Assembly (NCBI RefSeq): GCF_001418205.1
Contig: NZ_LIQF01000003.1
Span: 186,001 to 250,000 of the forward strand
DNA: 64,000 nucleotides
Direction: 5' to 3'
Source: Marinomonas fungiae
Lineage (GTDB): Bacteria; Pseudomonadota; Gammaproteobacteria; Pseudomonadales; Marinomonadaceae
Made by a program: the position numbers and the translations under genes. The notes beneath the pieces are model-generated. The model had not been told where the DNA came from, did no database searches, and saw nothing but the letters and a program-made list of their open reading frames with translations. Positions 8,693 through 16,985 of this stretch are shown piece by piece. Positions within the stretch are counted from its first letter, which is position 1. Every line of letters starts with the position of its first letter.

Positions 8693-9649
8693 ATGGGTAT
8701 TCCATTAATTGATTATTCAAAACTTACCAGTCCAGACAAAGCGGAGCGCGCCAAAGAAATACAATTTCTGGATACAGCATGTCGTGAAATCGGCTTCTTT
8801 TACTTGATTAATACGGATATCGATAAGGCGCTGATTAAGCGTATGATGACTGCCGCGAAGCGTTTTTTTGATGCGCCTCTTGAGGAAAAGCTCAAAATTG
8901 ATATCAAGAACAGTATCAATCATCGCGGTTATGGGCCGGTAGGTGAAGAGCAGCTTGATGAGGTCAATAAAGCGGATTGGAAAGAAACCTTTGATATGGC
9001 CTTAGACCTGCCATCTGATCACCCATTGGCTGTTAAATACCCAAAAATGTACGGGCGTAATCAGAATCCTAGTGACCCTGTAGTGCTGGAAACTCTGCAT
9101 GATTATTATGTGACAGCATTTGGTGTGGCGCAGCAGTTATTACGAGCCATGGCTGAAGCATTAGATTTAGAGGCGGATTTCTTTGGTCGATGCTTTAAAG
9201 ACCATGTGACGGTACTGCGCATGATTCATTACCCCCCACGTCCGGCGGATAGTCATGATAATGGTGCAGGTGCTCATACGGACTACGGTTGTGTGACCTT
9301 GTTGTTACAAGACGATATTGGCGGCTTAGAAGTGAAACACCGCAATGGAGAGTGGTTGAAGGCTACGCCAATGGAAGGGGCGCTGGTGGTGAACATCGGA
9401 GATTTAATGCAACGCTGGACCAATGATGAGTACATCTCAACAGCACACCGTGTGCAAGCCTCAGCCGCTGGTGTCCATCGTTACTCGTTCCCATTCTTTG
9501 TTGAGCCAGATTATGAGACCACCGTGGCCTGTGTGCCAACCTGTCAGAGTGCGACTAAGCCTGCGAAATATCAGCCGATTTACAGTGGCGACTGGATTCA
9601 GTCCCGCTTTGATGCGACCTATGCTTACCGTGAGAAAGAGACCGCTTAA
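8693..9649 (+). CDS. 2-oxoglutarate/Fe(II) oxygenase, isopenicillin N synthase family (318 aa)
   Basis: Non-heme iron dioxygenase. The N-terminal DIOX_N region (IPLIDYSKL...ACREIGFFYL) and the C-terminal double-stranded beta helix are both present. The iron ligands are the His-x-Asp in GAHTDYG and the distal His in ISTAHRV; the 2-oxoglutarate-binding Arg-x-Ser is in HRYSFPFF. RBS CGGAG precedes the ATG. Bacterial members act on varied small molecules (for example pyrimidine or amino-acid derivatives), so no substrate is claimed. Eleven bases downstream of the helicase gene, and followed by a strong bidirectional terminator. Confidence 0.87.
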   Translation: MGIPLIDYSKLTSPDKAERAKEIQFLDTACREIGFFYLINTDIDKALIKRMMTAAKRFFDAPLEEKLKIDIKNSINHRGYGPVGEEQLDEVNKADWKETFDMALDLPSDHPLAVKYPKMYGRNQNPSDPVVLETLHDYYVTAFGVAQQLLRAMAEALDLEADFFGRCFKDHVTVLRMIHYPPRPADSHDNGAGAHTDYGCVTLLLQDDIGGLEVKHRNGEWLKATPMEGALVVNIGDLMQRWTNDEYISTAHRVQASAAGVHRYSFPFFVEPDYETTVACVPTCQSATKPAKYQPIYSGDWIQSRFDATYAYREKETA

Positions 9650-9670
9650 TCACAATTAAAGCTTATATGT

Positions 9671-9707
9671 AACAAGGCGCCGACATGAAAATGAGCGGCG
9701 CCTTGTT
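9671..9707. terminator. Bidirectional terminator between oxygenase and SDR genes
   Basis: Perfect 12-bp inverted repeat: AACAAGGCGCCG at 9671-9682 and its complement at 9696-9707, with a 13-base loop. It lies between two converging genes and would end both transcripts, although only short T-rich tails follow it. Confidence 0.75.
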
Positions 9708-9720
9708 GCATATTAAGGCT

Positions 9721-10482
9721 TTATTGTGCCAGATATCCGCCATCTACTGGGTAATAGGCTCCCGTGCAGAAAGAGGCCGCATCACTGGCAAGGAAAGCAA
9801 CGAGGTTCGCCACTTCTTCTGGTCTGCCCATGCGTTTCATTGGGTGTTTTTGCGTCAATACATCCAACGTTTCTTGATCAAGAGAACCACCATCCACCAT
9901 GTTAGTATGAATAAACGCTGGTCCTACTGAGTTAATACGAATACCATGCTCGGCGAACTCTATTGCGGCACTTTTCGTTAAGCCAACAACCGCGTGTTTC
10001 GCGGCTACGTATTCAGAGCTCATGGCAAAACCAACTTGGCCTAAAATAGATGCCATATTGATGATGCTGCCAGATTTTGAAGCTTTCATGTATTTTAATG
10101 CGGCACGTTGGCAGTAGAACACACCATCAAGGTTCACGCCTGTTACCTTGTGCCATTCGTCGTCACTTAGCTCGGACACATCCTTCATATTGGCACCGAT
10201 ACCGGCATTATTGACAAGAATATCTAAGCGACCAAACTCTTCGACAGTGACACGCATCGCGGCTTCCACGGAAGACGACTCGGTAACATCGACTTCAACC
10301 GTTAAGACCTGATCTTCAAACTCTGAAAGGTACTCTTGAGCTTTTTGCAGATCGTCATCGTTTAAATCCCAAATTGCGACTGCTGAACCAGAGCGAACCA
10401 GTACTTCGGCACAGGCTAAACCAATCCCCGCAGCGCCGCCTGTCACCACGGCAACTTTGCCAATTAGATCGAAGTTGACCAT
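9721..10482 (-). CDS. Short-chain dehydrogenase/reductase (253 aa)
   Basis: Classical SDR with NAD(P) Rossmann motif TGGAAGIG (residues ~15-22), NNAG motif (LVNNAGIG), catalytic Ser in INMASILG, and YxxxK in YVAAKHAV. The Asp in AIWDLND after the second strand suggests NAD(H) preference. The C-terminus YYPVDGGYLAQ is typical of the FabG-like class. RBS AAGGAG lies ahead of the ATG. Substrate cannot be told. Single-gene unit, convergent with the oxygenase gene. Confidence 0.87.
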   Translation of the reverse strand: MVNFDLIGKVAVVTGGAAGIGLACAEVLVRSGSAVAIWDLNDDDLQKAQEYLSEFEDQVLTVEVDVTESSSVEAAMRVTVEEFGRLDILVNNAGIGANMKDVSELSDDEWHKVTGVNLDGVFYCQRAALKYMKASKSGSIINMASILGQVGFAMSSEYVAAKHAVVGLTKSAAIEFAEHGIRINSVGPAFIHTNMVDGGSLDQETLDVLTQKHPMKRMGRPEEVANLVAFLASDAASFCTGAYYPVDGGYLAQ

Positions 10483-10629
10483 TGTTGTTCTCCTTAAATA
10501 AATGGGAATACTTAGTAAGCTAGTGCAAAATTATGCGCTTCGTGTGAAAAACTTTGTAGGGTTGATAAGTATCTGCAGCCGTATTGACAGATGCTTGAGG
10601 TGATTTGAATGGCTGATAAATTCTCAACG

Positions 10630-11403
10630 CTAGATCTCAAGGGAAAGCTGGTTGCTTTGGTAGTGATCAACACCAACTCTCACCATCTGGCCCGGTTCAA
10701 CCAAATGCCATTCATGGCCTGATAAATCCAGAGGCTCAGAGCCAACCACGACATGCTCACCAAATTGCTTGTAATACAGGGAAGGAGCGTGATCATCGCT
10801 GGAAAAGCGAACTGCCCACATGTCGCGACCATTGGAAAGCATACTCGTGAAGCGTAGCGGCTCTTCAATATTCTTCTCGCGCATCAAATCCAGTATTTGC
10901 TGCAAGGTGGTGTTCACCGCTTTCACAGGATTCTCGTCGAGGCCATTGGCTACCATGAGTAAGAAAATAGCCTCAGAATCCGTGCTGCCACGACGATGGC
11001 TATACAGGTGTTCAGGAATCCAGCGATCAATTTGCCAGCGTACTTGTTCATACTGACCAATTTGACCGTTGTGCATAAACAACCAGTTTTTGTAGCCAAA
11101 CGGGTGGCAGTTAGAACGAGCGGTCGAGGTGCCTGTCGAGGCGCGCACATGAGCAAAAAACAAGGGGCTTTTAATGTGTCGAGCAAGGCTTTTTAAATTG
11201 CAGTCACTCCAAGCCGGTAGGATCTCATGGTACTGTCCAGGCTCTTCGCGTTCGTCATACCAACCAAGACCAAAACCATCGGCATTAACAGTGACCTCTG
11301 ATTTTCTGGCACTTAAGCTTTGATGAATTAAAGAATGATCTGGTTCAAACAGCCATTGTTCTAAATATACAGGGCTACCTTGGTAGGCCATCCAGCGACA
11401 CAT
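10630..11403 (-). CDS. yafJ: Class II glutamine amidotransferase, YafJ-like (257 aa)
   Basis: Starts MCRW; Cys2 becomes the N-terminal nucleophile after Met removal. The core has NADGFGLGWY, FFAHVRASTGT and NCHPFGYKNWLFMHNGQI, which are the Gln-binding and oxyanion elements of the Ntn glutaminase domain. There is no synthetase domain, as in E. coli YafJ (about 255 residues). The family is related to gamma-glutamyl-compound hydrolases such as EgtC; the actual substrate is unknown. RBS GGAG, five bases before ATG. Lies 65 bases downstream of the chemoreceptor gene on the same strand. Confidence 0.88.
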   Translation of the reverse strand: MCRWMAYQGSPVYLEQWLFEPDHSLIHQSLSARKSEVTVNADGFGLGWYDEREEPGQYHEILPAWSDCNLKSLARHIKSPLFFAHVRASTGTSTARSNCHPFGYKNWLFMHNGQIGQYEQVRWQIDRWIPEHLYSHRRGSTDSEAIFLLMVANGLDENPVKAVNTTLQQILDLMREKNIEEPLRFTSMLSNGRDMWAVRFSSDDHAPSLYYKQFGEHVVVGSEPLDLSGHEWHLVEPGQMVRVGVDHYQSNQLSLEI

Positions 11404-11429
11404 ATAAACTCCGAAATGGGAAGCAGAGG

Positions 11430-11453
11430 GAGCAGGTGAAATGACACCTGCTC
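11430..11453 (-). terminator. Hairpin between the chemoreceptor and yafJ-like genes
   Basis: Perfect 9-bp stem (GAGCAGGTG at 11430-11438, CACCTGCTC at 11445-11453) with a six-base loop, just after the chemoreceptor stop. There is no T-run after it on the minus strand, so termination may be partial or it may protect the upstream mRNA. Confidence 0.45.
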
Positions 11454-11468
11454 AAGTAGTTTCGTTTA

Positions 11469-13136
11469 TTACACCTTAAAGTAAGCAATCTTGCCAGTGA
11501 GTTGTGATGCTAATGAGGCCAATTCGTCTGAGCGCTTACTAATGGCGTTGATCGAATCATTGGTGCGTTCTGCAATGGTGGTAATGGTGTCTACATTACG
11601 GCGGACTTCGGTTGTCACCGCAGCTTGCTCTTCTGCTGTAGCAGAGATGGAATCGTTCATTGCGCGGATTTGAGAAATCGAACTGCTGATGTTGGAGAGT
11701 GTAGCGCCTTCTTCGCGGACTTGATTAACCGCACTGTTTGAGCGCTCATGGCTTGCCTTCATAGCATCAACTGCTTGAGTGGTTCCCGCTTGTAACTGTT
11801 GAATCATCGTTTCAATCTGTTGAGTCGCATTTTGTGTGTTTTGTGCAAGATGACGTACTTCATCGGCTACAACAGCAAAGCCGCGTCCTTGCTCACCAGC
11901 TCGTGCTGCTTCGATTGCAGCGTTTAGCGCGAGAAGATTAGTTTGTTCCGCGATCCCTAAAATGACATTTAAGATGCTATTGATTTCGTCGGTGTTCTTC
12001 TTGAGGTCGGTGATGGTATTTGAAGAGGTACTGATCTCACCTGCCAGAGATTCGATCGTGGTGATCGTAGATTGAACAATGCGCATGCTTTCGGCTGCGG
12101 CATGCTCCGCAGCATGGGCGGCGTTGCTGGCCTCAGTGGTTGATTCGGATACATGGATTGCAGTGCTTTGAATCTCATGAATAGCATTAGAGATCTGACC
12201 TGTTTCAGTGCGCTGCTCACCCACCATTTGTGTCGATTCATCGGTGATGCGGTTCAAGTCGTGGGCGGCTTTTGTGAGGGCATTACTAGAGTGCGCTACA
12301 TCTTGAATAATATCGCTTAATTTTTCGACTAATTGATCAAAGGCGTTTTCCAATGCGCCGATTTCGTCACTACGACGACTGCCTGATTCGCGGCGTGTCA
12401 ATGTACCTGAAGCGATTTCTTCTGCGCGTTTCACCACATTACGAAGAGGACGAGCGATGCCGTTGATAATCATCAAGCTGGAAACTAAGCCTATGGCAAT
12501 CAAAATGCCCGCAAGCCCCATACTTTGATATAAGCCTTGATCCAATTTGTCCGATTGTGAAGCGGCGACTTGTTCATTGTATTGATCGATAGTGCTGATG
12601 ATTTCTTCCATACTGCTATTAATGGCCATCAGGGTTTCATCGGCACTGCGACGGGCTTTGTTAGCTTGCATAGTTTTAAGCTGGAGCCACCAGTTGTAGG
12701 TTTCAGTGCTGGCACCTAGGAACTCAACTTGTTGCGCTTCAAGGGTATTAATCTGCTCGCTTAATGTGTGTAACAAGTCATTGCTTGGAAGAGAGGAGAG
12801 GGACGTTTTAACCGCGTCCAAACTAGATTTTAAGTCCGAAGAATAGGTCTGGAAATTGTTTGCTGACTCTTTGATTTGCTCAACGCCATACCCGCCCATT
12901 GATTTGGCAATGGAAACTTGGAAAAAGCCCCGTTCAAATTCAACGGTTTGTTTCAGTAGCAATTGTCGTGCTTTCTCTAAGCTTTTGACCAGGCTTAATG
13001 TTTGAGAAGAAACCACCTGCAAATCATGGGCGACAGACTTGCTCGTTAAAGAGGAATTTACCGCCGTCGCCAAGATGGCGCAGGTAAATAACAGCACTAA
13101 AGAGAGTATTTTCGTTTTAACAGACAGGCTTTTCAT
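11469..13136 (-). CDS. Methyl-accepting chemotaxis protein with 4-helix-bundle-like sensor (555 aa)
   Basis: Transmembrane chemoreceptor. The first membrane helix is at residues ~8-28 ([16 protein letters not shown]). A helical periplasmic sensor of ~180 residues is followed by a second membrane helix near 210-230, a HAMP domain ([18 protein letters not shown]...) and a signalling domain whose hairpin tip carries [20 protein letters not shown]. The C-terminus ends without a CheR-docking pentapeptide. The helical sensor suggests an amino-acid-type ligand pocket, but no ligand is inferred. A 346-base gap lies upstream. Confidence 0.93.
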   Translation of the reverse strand: MKSLSVKTKILSLVLLFTCAILATAVNSSLTSKSVAHDLQVVSSQTLSLVKSLEKARQLLLKQTVEFERGFFQVSIAKSMGGYGVEQIKESANNFQTYSSDLKSSLDAVKTSLSSLPSNDLLHTLSEQINTLEAQQVEFLGASTETYNWWLQLKTMQANKARRSADETLMAINSSMEEIISTIDQYNEQVAASQSDKLDQGLYQSMGLAGILIAIGLVSSLMIINGIARPLRNVVKRAEEIASGTLTRRESGSRRSDEIGALENAFDQLVEKLSDIIQDVAHSSNALTKAAHDLNRITDESTQMVGEQRTETGQISNAIHEIQSTAIHVSESTTEASNAAHAAEHAAAESMRIVQSTITTIESLAGEISTSSNTITDLKKNTDEINSILNVILGIAEQTNLLALNAAIEAARAGEQGRGFAVVADEVRHLAQNTQNATQQIETMIQQLQAGTTQAVDAMKASHERSNSAVNQVREEGATLSNISSSISQIRAMNDSISATAEEQAAVTTEVRRNVDTITTIAERTNDSINAISKRSDELASLASQLTGKIAYFKV

Positions 13137-13482
13137 AGAGTCACCTTTATAGTCATTTTTGATGTGATGTCGTTTTTGTGCATCACTGTTCCTTGGTAAT
13201 GCCGTTATCTATCCATACTAGCAATATTAATTCCAGTTTTTCTTTTAAATTCAATGGGTTGTTGTTATTTTAATGGGTGCTATGTGTTGCTTTTTGGTGT
13301 TGGTTGGATGATATGCAACTATTTTGGCATCAAGTGGTTATAGGAATTGGCTGGCTGCATGACTGTCATTTAGCTTGGAAACGACGCGGCTAGGGTAGGG
13401 TTTTGTTAAATAGATCGGCGACTTGGTTTTATGCAGGAGAGTGCCCACTTTTGGAGATCTAAAGTGGGCAAAAAGAGGGCGT
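13137..13482. other. Intergenic region, chemoreceptor to hisI
   Basis: No gene found. The left part is the chemoreceptor promoter region. At 13443-13469 a 9-bp perfect stem (GCCCACTTT / AAAGTGGGC, loop 13452-13460) lies just past the hisI stop. It lacks a T-run downstream on the minus strand, so it is at most a weak terminator. Confidence 0.5.
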
Positions 13483-13887
13483 TTATTGCGGATCTGACTC
13501 GATCTTAACTTTTCCGTCTTTAACCTCAAAGAAGAAGCAGTCACGGCGATTGGTATGACAGGCGGGGCCTTGTTGATCGACTTGTAAGAGAATGGCGTCG
13601 CCATCACAGTCAAACGCCATAGAAACCAAACGTTGGCGATGGCCTGAGCTTTCGCCCTTACGCCAGTAAGTTTGACGCGAGCGGGACCAATAGCACACTT
13701 GGCCGGTTTCTAGGGATTCACGAATCGACTTTTCATTCATGTAGGCCAGCATCAGCACTTCTTTCGTATCATGCTGCTGCGCAATGGCTGCAATCAAGCC
13801 ATCTTGGTCGGTTTTTAAATTAGCCAACACTTTGTCTAAATCCAACTCAGTGCCTTTAGGTGACATTTCAAATGCTTTTAAACTCAT
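13483..13887 (-). CDS. hisI: Phosphoribosyl-AMP cyclohydrolase (134 aa)
   Basis: Third step of histidine synthesis: opens the adenine ring of phosphoribosyl-AMP. Motifs present: VLMLAYMNEKS, CYWSRSRQTYWRKGESSG, the acidic metal site FDCDGDA, and the zinc cysteines in GPACHTNRRDCFF. Length matches stand-alone HisI with no HisE domain. Its ATG overlaps the stop of the upstream T-fold gene by four bases (ATGA), so translation is coupled. That partner is unusual: hisI normally sits with other his genes. Whether this is the only hisI in the genome or a paralogue with a changed role cannot be seen here. Confidence 0.9.
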   Translation of the reverse strand: MSLKAFEMSPKGTELDLDKVLANLKTDQDGLIAAIAQQHDTKEVLMLAYMNEKSIRESLETGQVCYWSRSRQTYWRKGESSGHRQRLVSMAFDCDGDAILLQVDQQGPACHTNRRDCFFFEVKDGKVKIESDPQ

Positions 13888-14747
13888 TTCTCAACCTTCA
13901 TTTCTGAAATGGCACCTTTACCGATGCCTTCAAAGGCGTGCACTTCGATGGTGTCGCCGGTATTTTCTTTGGCTAGCTGCTCGGCAATGTGGGCTGACAG
14001 TGATTCTACGGTCGTATCACATGGCAACATGTACACTTGCGGGCTGCGAATCGTTAATTCAAACAGTCCTTGATTAGCGGCGTAGCTAAAATGATGGTAG
14101 CGCTGCCCCTGTTCTTCAATAATGCCAATTAAATCTTCTTGAGTGCCAAGGTAAATATCCTGCCAGCGAGTAGCCCAATCTTGTTCTAAAGTACGGTCAC
14201 GCTCACCATTACGGTAAATTTCAATCACCGAGCGATGGCCATGGGCGATTCGTTGGCAATTGCCACCATGCTTTTTGAGGCCATGACTGTACTGGTAATT
14301 GGCCTCATCCGTTGCCTCAGGATGGAAACGCACCGACACTGCTTCTAGTTCTGCTGGCAATAGATTCAGAATCTGCTGTTCAACCCATTGGGCGGCATTT
14401 TCTGGTGTAATTTCCGCCACTGGTAACTGAGCAATGGCTTGGCTAGGGGCGTTACATTCGAAACGTTGGCCATTATCATGCTGAAATTTAAATGAGACGC
14501 GCTCGTTTTCCATTTCAACTAGGCGCGTATTTGGATGATGCGCAGGAATCGCTAAGGTGTGATCTAAATGGGCATCCAGCCATTGTTTAATCATCTTTTT
14601 CACAATGCTGAAATCGCACACCATGCTTTCATCGTTTAGCTTCCCTGTTAGCACGATATCGGCTTGCCAGCTTTCCCCCAATACCCCACGCACAGGGCAG
14701 AAGTAAGAAAGGTCGACATGGGTTAAGTTCTTAACAAACAGCTTCAA
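13884..14747 (-). CDS. Tandem T-fold protein, QueD/PTPS-like (287 aa)
   Basis: Related to 6-carboxy-tetrahydropterin synthase (queuosine path, about 120 residues), but twice as long. The first half keeps the IDF-like element (CDFSIVKK, D45-F46) and the L61-D62-H63 motif, yet where QueD has zinc-binding HGH it reads GES. The second half keeps what the first lacks: H155, the candidate catalytic C164 in GGNCQRI, and H169-G170-H171, plus a C-terminal Glu near 268-273. It lacks a clear LDH motif. PTPS active sites lie at subunit interfaces, so one composite site per fused chain is plausible (inference). Coupled to hisI by ATGA. Function beyond the fold is uncertain. Confidence 0.75.
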   Translation of the reverse strand: MKLFVKNLTHVDLSYFCPVRGVLGESWQADIVLTGKLNDESMVCDFSIVKKMIKQWLDAHLDHTLAIPAHHPNTRLVEMENERVSFKFQHDNGQRFECNAPSQAIAQLPVAEITPENAAQWVEQQILNLLPAELEAVSVRFHPEATDEANYQYSHGLKKHGGNCQRIAHGHRSVIEIYRNGERDRTLEQDWATRWQDIYLGTQEDLIGIIEEQGQRYHHFSYAANQGLFELTIRSPQVYMLPCDTTVESLSAHIAEQLAKENTGDTIEVHAFEGIGKGAISEMKVEK

Positions 14748-14884
14748 CGATATATCCTCAAAAAGTGACAGGCGGCTATGGTACTAAAAGCACACAAGGA
14801 TACCAACGTCCAACAACAAAAGGTGTCAAATAAAACACAAATCTATAAAGACTCGCTAAGTGACTGAAAAATATAACACATCTG

Positions 14885-14912
14885 TTGCACTTTCGATTCT
14901 GGTGCGTATAAT
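14885..14912 (+). promoter_or_regulatory. Sigma-70 promoter of ffs
   Basis: -35 TTGCAC at 14885-14890 and a perfect -10 TATAAT at 14907-14912, 16 bases apart. Transcription would start near 14919, about 20 bases before the mature SRP RNA, matching a precursor that is trimmed at the 5' end. Confidence 0.8.
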
Positions 14913-14937
14913 GCTCGCCAAGGTCATCGGGACCTCC

Positions 14938-15058
14938 TCTATGGTGTCTCCGCTGGTCCCCTCGCAACGATAAACCGTTAACCTGGTCAGGTCCGGAAGG
15001 AAGCAGCCACAGCGGTAGACTCGTGTGCCGAGGTGAGGCTGGTGGAGATGCCACCTTA
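14938..15058 (+). ncRNA. ffs: 4.5S RNA, signal recognition particle RNA (small bacterial type)
   Basis: Contains the universally conserved SRP core: the GGTCAGGTCCGGAAGGAAGC stretch (from 14985), with the GGAA tetraloop and the 5' and 3' strands of the symmetric and asymmetric loops that bind Ffh. Flanks pair into the long hairpin (GGTGTCTCC near 14943 against GGAGA...CACC near 15046-15056). Length of about 115-120 nt fits. A T-rich tract at 15073-15087 follows and could end transcription. Exact ends are estimated from the pairing. Confidence 0.93.
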
Positions 15059-15151
15059 ATTCAAAATTCCCTTTTCTATTTTTTTGTTATTCTTAACAAC
15101 CATTTCGGCTCTATGATCCACTGTTTTCTTTGTTTCTATGGATTGTGAACA

Positions 15152-15409
15152 GTGCAAAGTCCTTTACCCATTCGTTTAAAAAATGCCCGTAAACTTGCCA
15201 ATATGACTCAAGAGCAGCTTAGTACCAAGCTGGGTTTTGATCGTTCCCATGGCACAGCTCGTATTAGTCAGTATGAAACAGGCAAGCATGCGCCTGATTA
15301 TTCTATGGCAAAGCGTATGGCGGATGTGCTTGGGGTTCCGGTTGCGTATTTGTTCTGCGATGATGAAGCCTTAGCTGATATGATTTTGGCGGCGGGGCAA
15401 CTGATGTAG
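15152..15409 (+). CDS. Small XRE-family helix-turn-helix regulator (85 aa)
   Basis: Almost the whole protein is one Cro/CI-type helix-turn-helix: RLKNARKLANMTQEQLSTKL is helices 1-2, ARISQYETGKHAPDYSMAKR the recognition helix region, and MADVLGVPVAYLFCDDE the closing helices. The DNA-binding domain covers residues ~5-72 with a short C-terminal extension. Start is GTG 15152 with a weak GGA-type RBS; no better in-frame start was found. It follows ffs on the same strand. No toxin or partner gene is adjacent, so it looks like a lone regulator. Confidence 0.82.
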   Translation: MQSPLPIRLKNARKLANMTQEQLSTKLGFDRSHGTARISQYETGKHAPDYSMAKRMADVLGVPVAYLFCDDEALADMILAAGQLM

Positions 15410-15440
15410 CTTTATCCATAAAAAGGATCGGAGCGTTGCG

Positions 15441-15472
15441 CCGTGGCAACACGATATATCGCGCTGCCACGG
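15441..15472 (-). terminator. Long hairpin downstream of lldD
   Basis: 32-base inverted repeat: CCGTGGCA at 15441-15448 and TGCCACGG at 15465-15472 around a CGATATATCG palindrome. In the minus-strand RNA every position can pair (two as G-U); in the plus-strand RNA the same positions become A-C mismatches. This points to function in the lldD transcript. A T-run (CCTTTTTAT) comes only about 16 bases later. Confidence 0.6.
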
Positions 15473-15481
15473 GATTCCGCG

Positions 15482-16642
15482 TTAAAGATCTGCGAAGGCA
15501 TCACGCTTAAATACAATGTCATCGCGATTGATTTGGTGAATATCGCGATGGCCAATGAAGGCCATTGTCAGTTCGGCTTCTTCGTGGAAAATTTGCAGCA
15601 TTTTAGAGACGCCTGATTTGCCCATGGCGCCTAGTCCATACACCATAGGTCGTCCTACCATGACGCCTTTGGCGCCTAACGCTTTAGCGCGGATAATATC
15701 TTGTCCACTGCGAATGCCGCCATCGAGCCAAACTTCTAGTTGATCACCAACCGCTGATACGATTTCGGGTAGGGTGCTGATGGTCGAGCGTGTTCCATCC
15801 AGTTGACGGCCTCCATGGTTTGAAACCACGATAGCATCAGCGCCCAGTTTGACACATTCTTTCGCGTCTTCGACTTCCATGATGCCTTTTAAGATTAATG
15901 GGCCTTGCCAAATATCGCGGAAGTAGCGAATGTCATCCCAGCTTAGCTTGGTGTCGAAAGAGCCTGCGGTCCATTTCATTAAGTCATTCATGTCTTCAAC
16001 ACCTGTCGCACAGCCTTGGATATTGCCAAATTGACGGTTCTGTGTTTTCAGCATGTCTAGTGCCCAGCGGGGACGACGGGCAATGTCGATAATGTTAGGG
16101 ATCGTGAGGCGAGGTGGCGCCGTCATGCCGTTGCGGTGGTCCGCATGACGACGCCCAATCATTTGTAGGTCTAATGTAAGCACTAGAGCGGAGCAACCCG
16201 CGGCTTTAGCACGATCAATTAGCTTTTTGGTAAACTCGCGGTCTTTTTGCACATACAGTTGAAACCAAAAAGGTTTTTGAGTGTTCGCGGCGACAGTTTC
16301 GATGGAGCAAATGCTCATGGTTGAAAGGGTGAAGGGGATGCCGAATTCTTCCGCAGCTTGAGCAGCAAGAATTTCGCCATCCGCATGTTGCATGCCTAAC
16401 AGTCCTACAGGCGCTAATGCCAAGGGCATTTTAACATCTTGCCCAACCAGCTGACTGCGTAATGAGCGAGGCTCTAGATCGCGAGCGACCCGTTGGCGAA
16501 ACAGGATTTGGTTAAAATCGGACTTATTCAGAGTTAGCGTTTGTTGTGTCCAAGAACCTGATTCACAGTATCCTTGAAACATTTTAGGTACACGCTTGTG
16601 ATATAGGCGTTGCAAGTCGCTAAGCTCACAAATAAGGCTCAT
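15482..16642 (-). CDS. lldD: FMN-dependent L-lactate dehydrogenase / alpha-hydroxy-acid oxidase (386 aa)
   Basis: TIM-barrel flavoprotein that oxidises L-lactate to pyruvate and passes electrons to the quinone pool. Conserved parts: LALAPVGLLGMQHADGE, FTLSTMSICSIE, FWFQLYVQKDR, LTLDLQMIGRR, the LKGIM lysine that contacts FMN N1, and the catalytic His in VVSNHGGRQLDG, followed by DGGIRSGQDI and MVGRPMVYGL. The length equals LldD. RBS AGGAG precedes the ATG. The substrate could be another 2-hydroxy acid, because no lactate permease (lldP) or lldR regulator is next to it. Confidence 0.88.
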   Translation of the reverse strand: MSLICELSDLQRLYHKRVPKMFQGYCESGSWTQQTLTLNKSDFNQILFRQRVARDLEPRSLRSQLVGQDVKMPLALAPVGLLGMQHADGEILAAQAAEEFGIPFTLSTMSICSIETVAANTQKPFWFQLYVQKDREFTKKLIDRAKAAGCSALVLTLDLQMIGRRHADHRNGMTAPPRLTIPNIIDIARRPRWALDMLKTQNRQFGNIQGCATGVEDMNDLMKWTAGSFDTKLSWDDIRYFRDIWQGPLILKGIMEVEDAKECVKLGADAIVVSNHGGRQLDGTRSTISTLPEIVSAVGDQLEVWLDGGIRSGQDIIRAKALGAKGVMVGRPMVYGLGAMGKSGVSKMLQIFHEEAELTMAFIGHRDIHQINRDDIVFKRDAFADL

Positions 16643-16985
16643 TTAATACTCCTAGAAATGAATCCAAATGGGGCTTAGAAAAGTACCATAAGTGACTAAT
16701 AAAACTAACTAATTTGCTCGTGTATAAGACTAAAGTACGTTGTTAAAGAGGCACTGAGAGTAAGAAGCCCTGGAAATGTTATCGTTAGATAATAAATGGC
16801 TATGATGAGAGTGTTAAAGGTGCAGGTGTTTAGGAGTTTTTTTTGGTTGTTTTTGGCTATCTATAAAGCTTGTATTCCATTCACATCGGATTCAAAAAGT
16901 TACCAATCGTACACAGCTCTCAACAAACATTGTGTAAAGCAAAGTTTAGAATATGGGAATAATGTGTCGCGATGGGAGCTTGAAT
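16643..16985. other. Divergent intergenic region lldD / sensor kinase
   Basis: 343 bases holding the promoters of the lldD and kinase genes. I see no convincing gene: a 70-codon frame at 16796-17008 has no good RBS and runs into the kinase. T-rich stretches (16840-16848) and no strong promoter match. Confidence 0.5.

Noticed and set aside
13443..13469. Rho-independent terminator for hisI
   Set aside because: The stem is good but the T-run is on the wrong side for the minus-strand transcript; kept only as a hairpin note.
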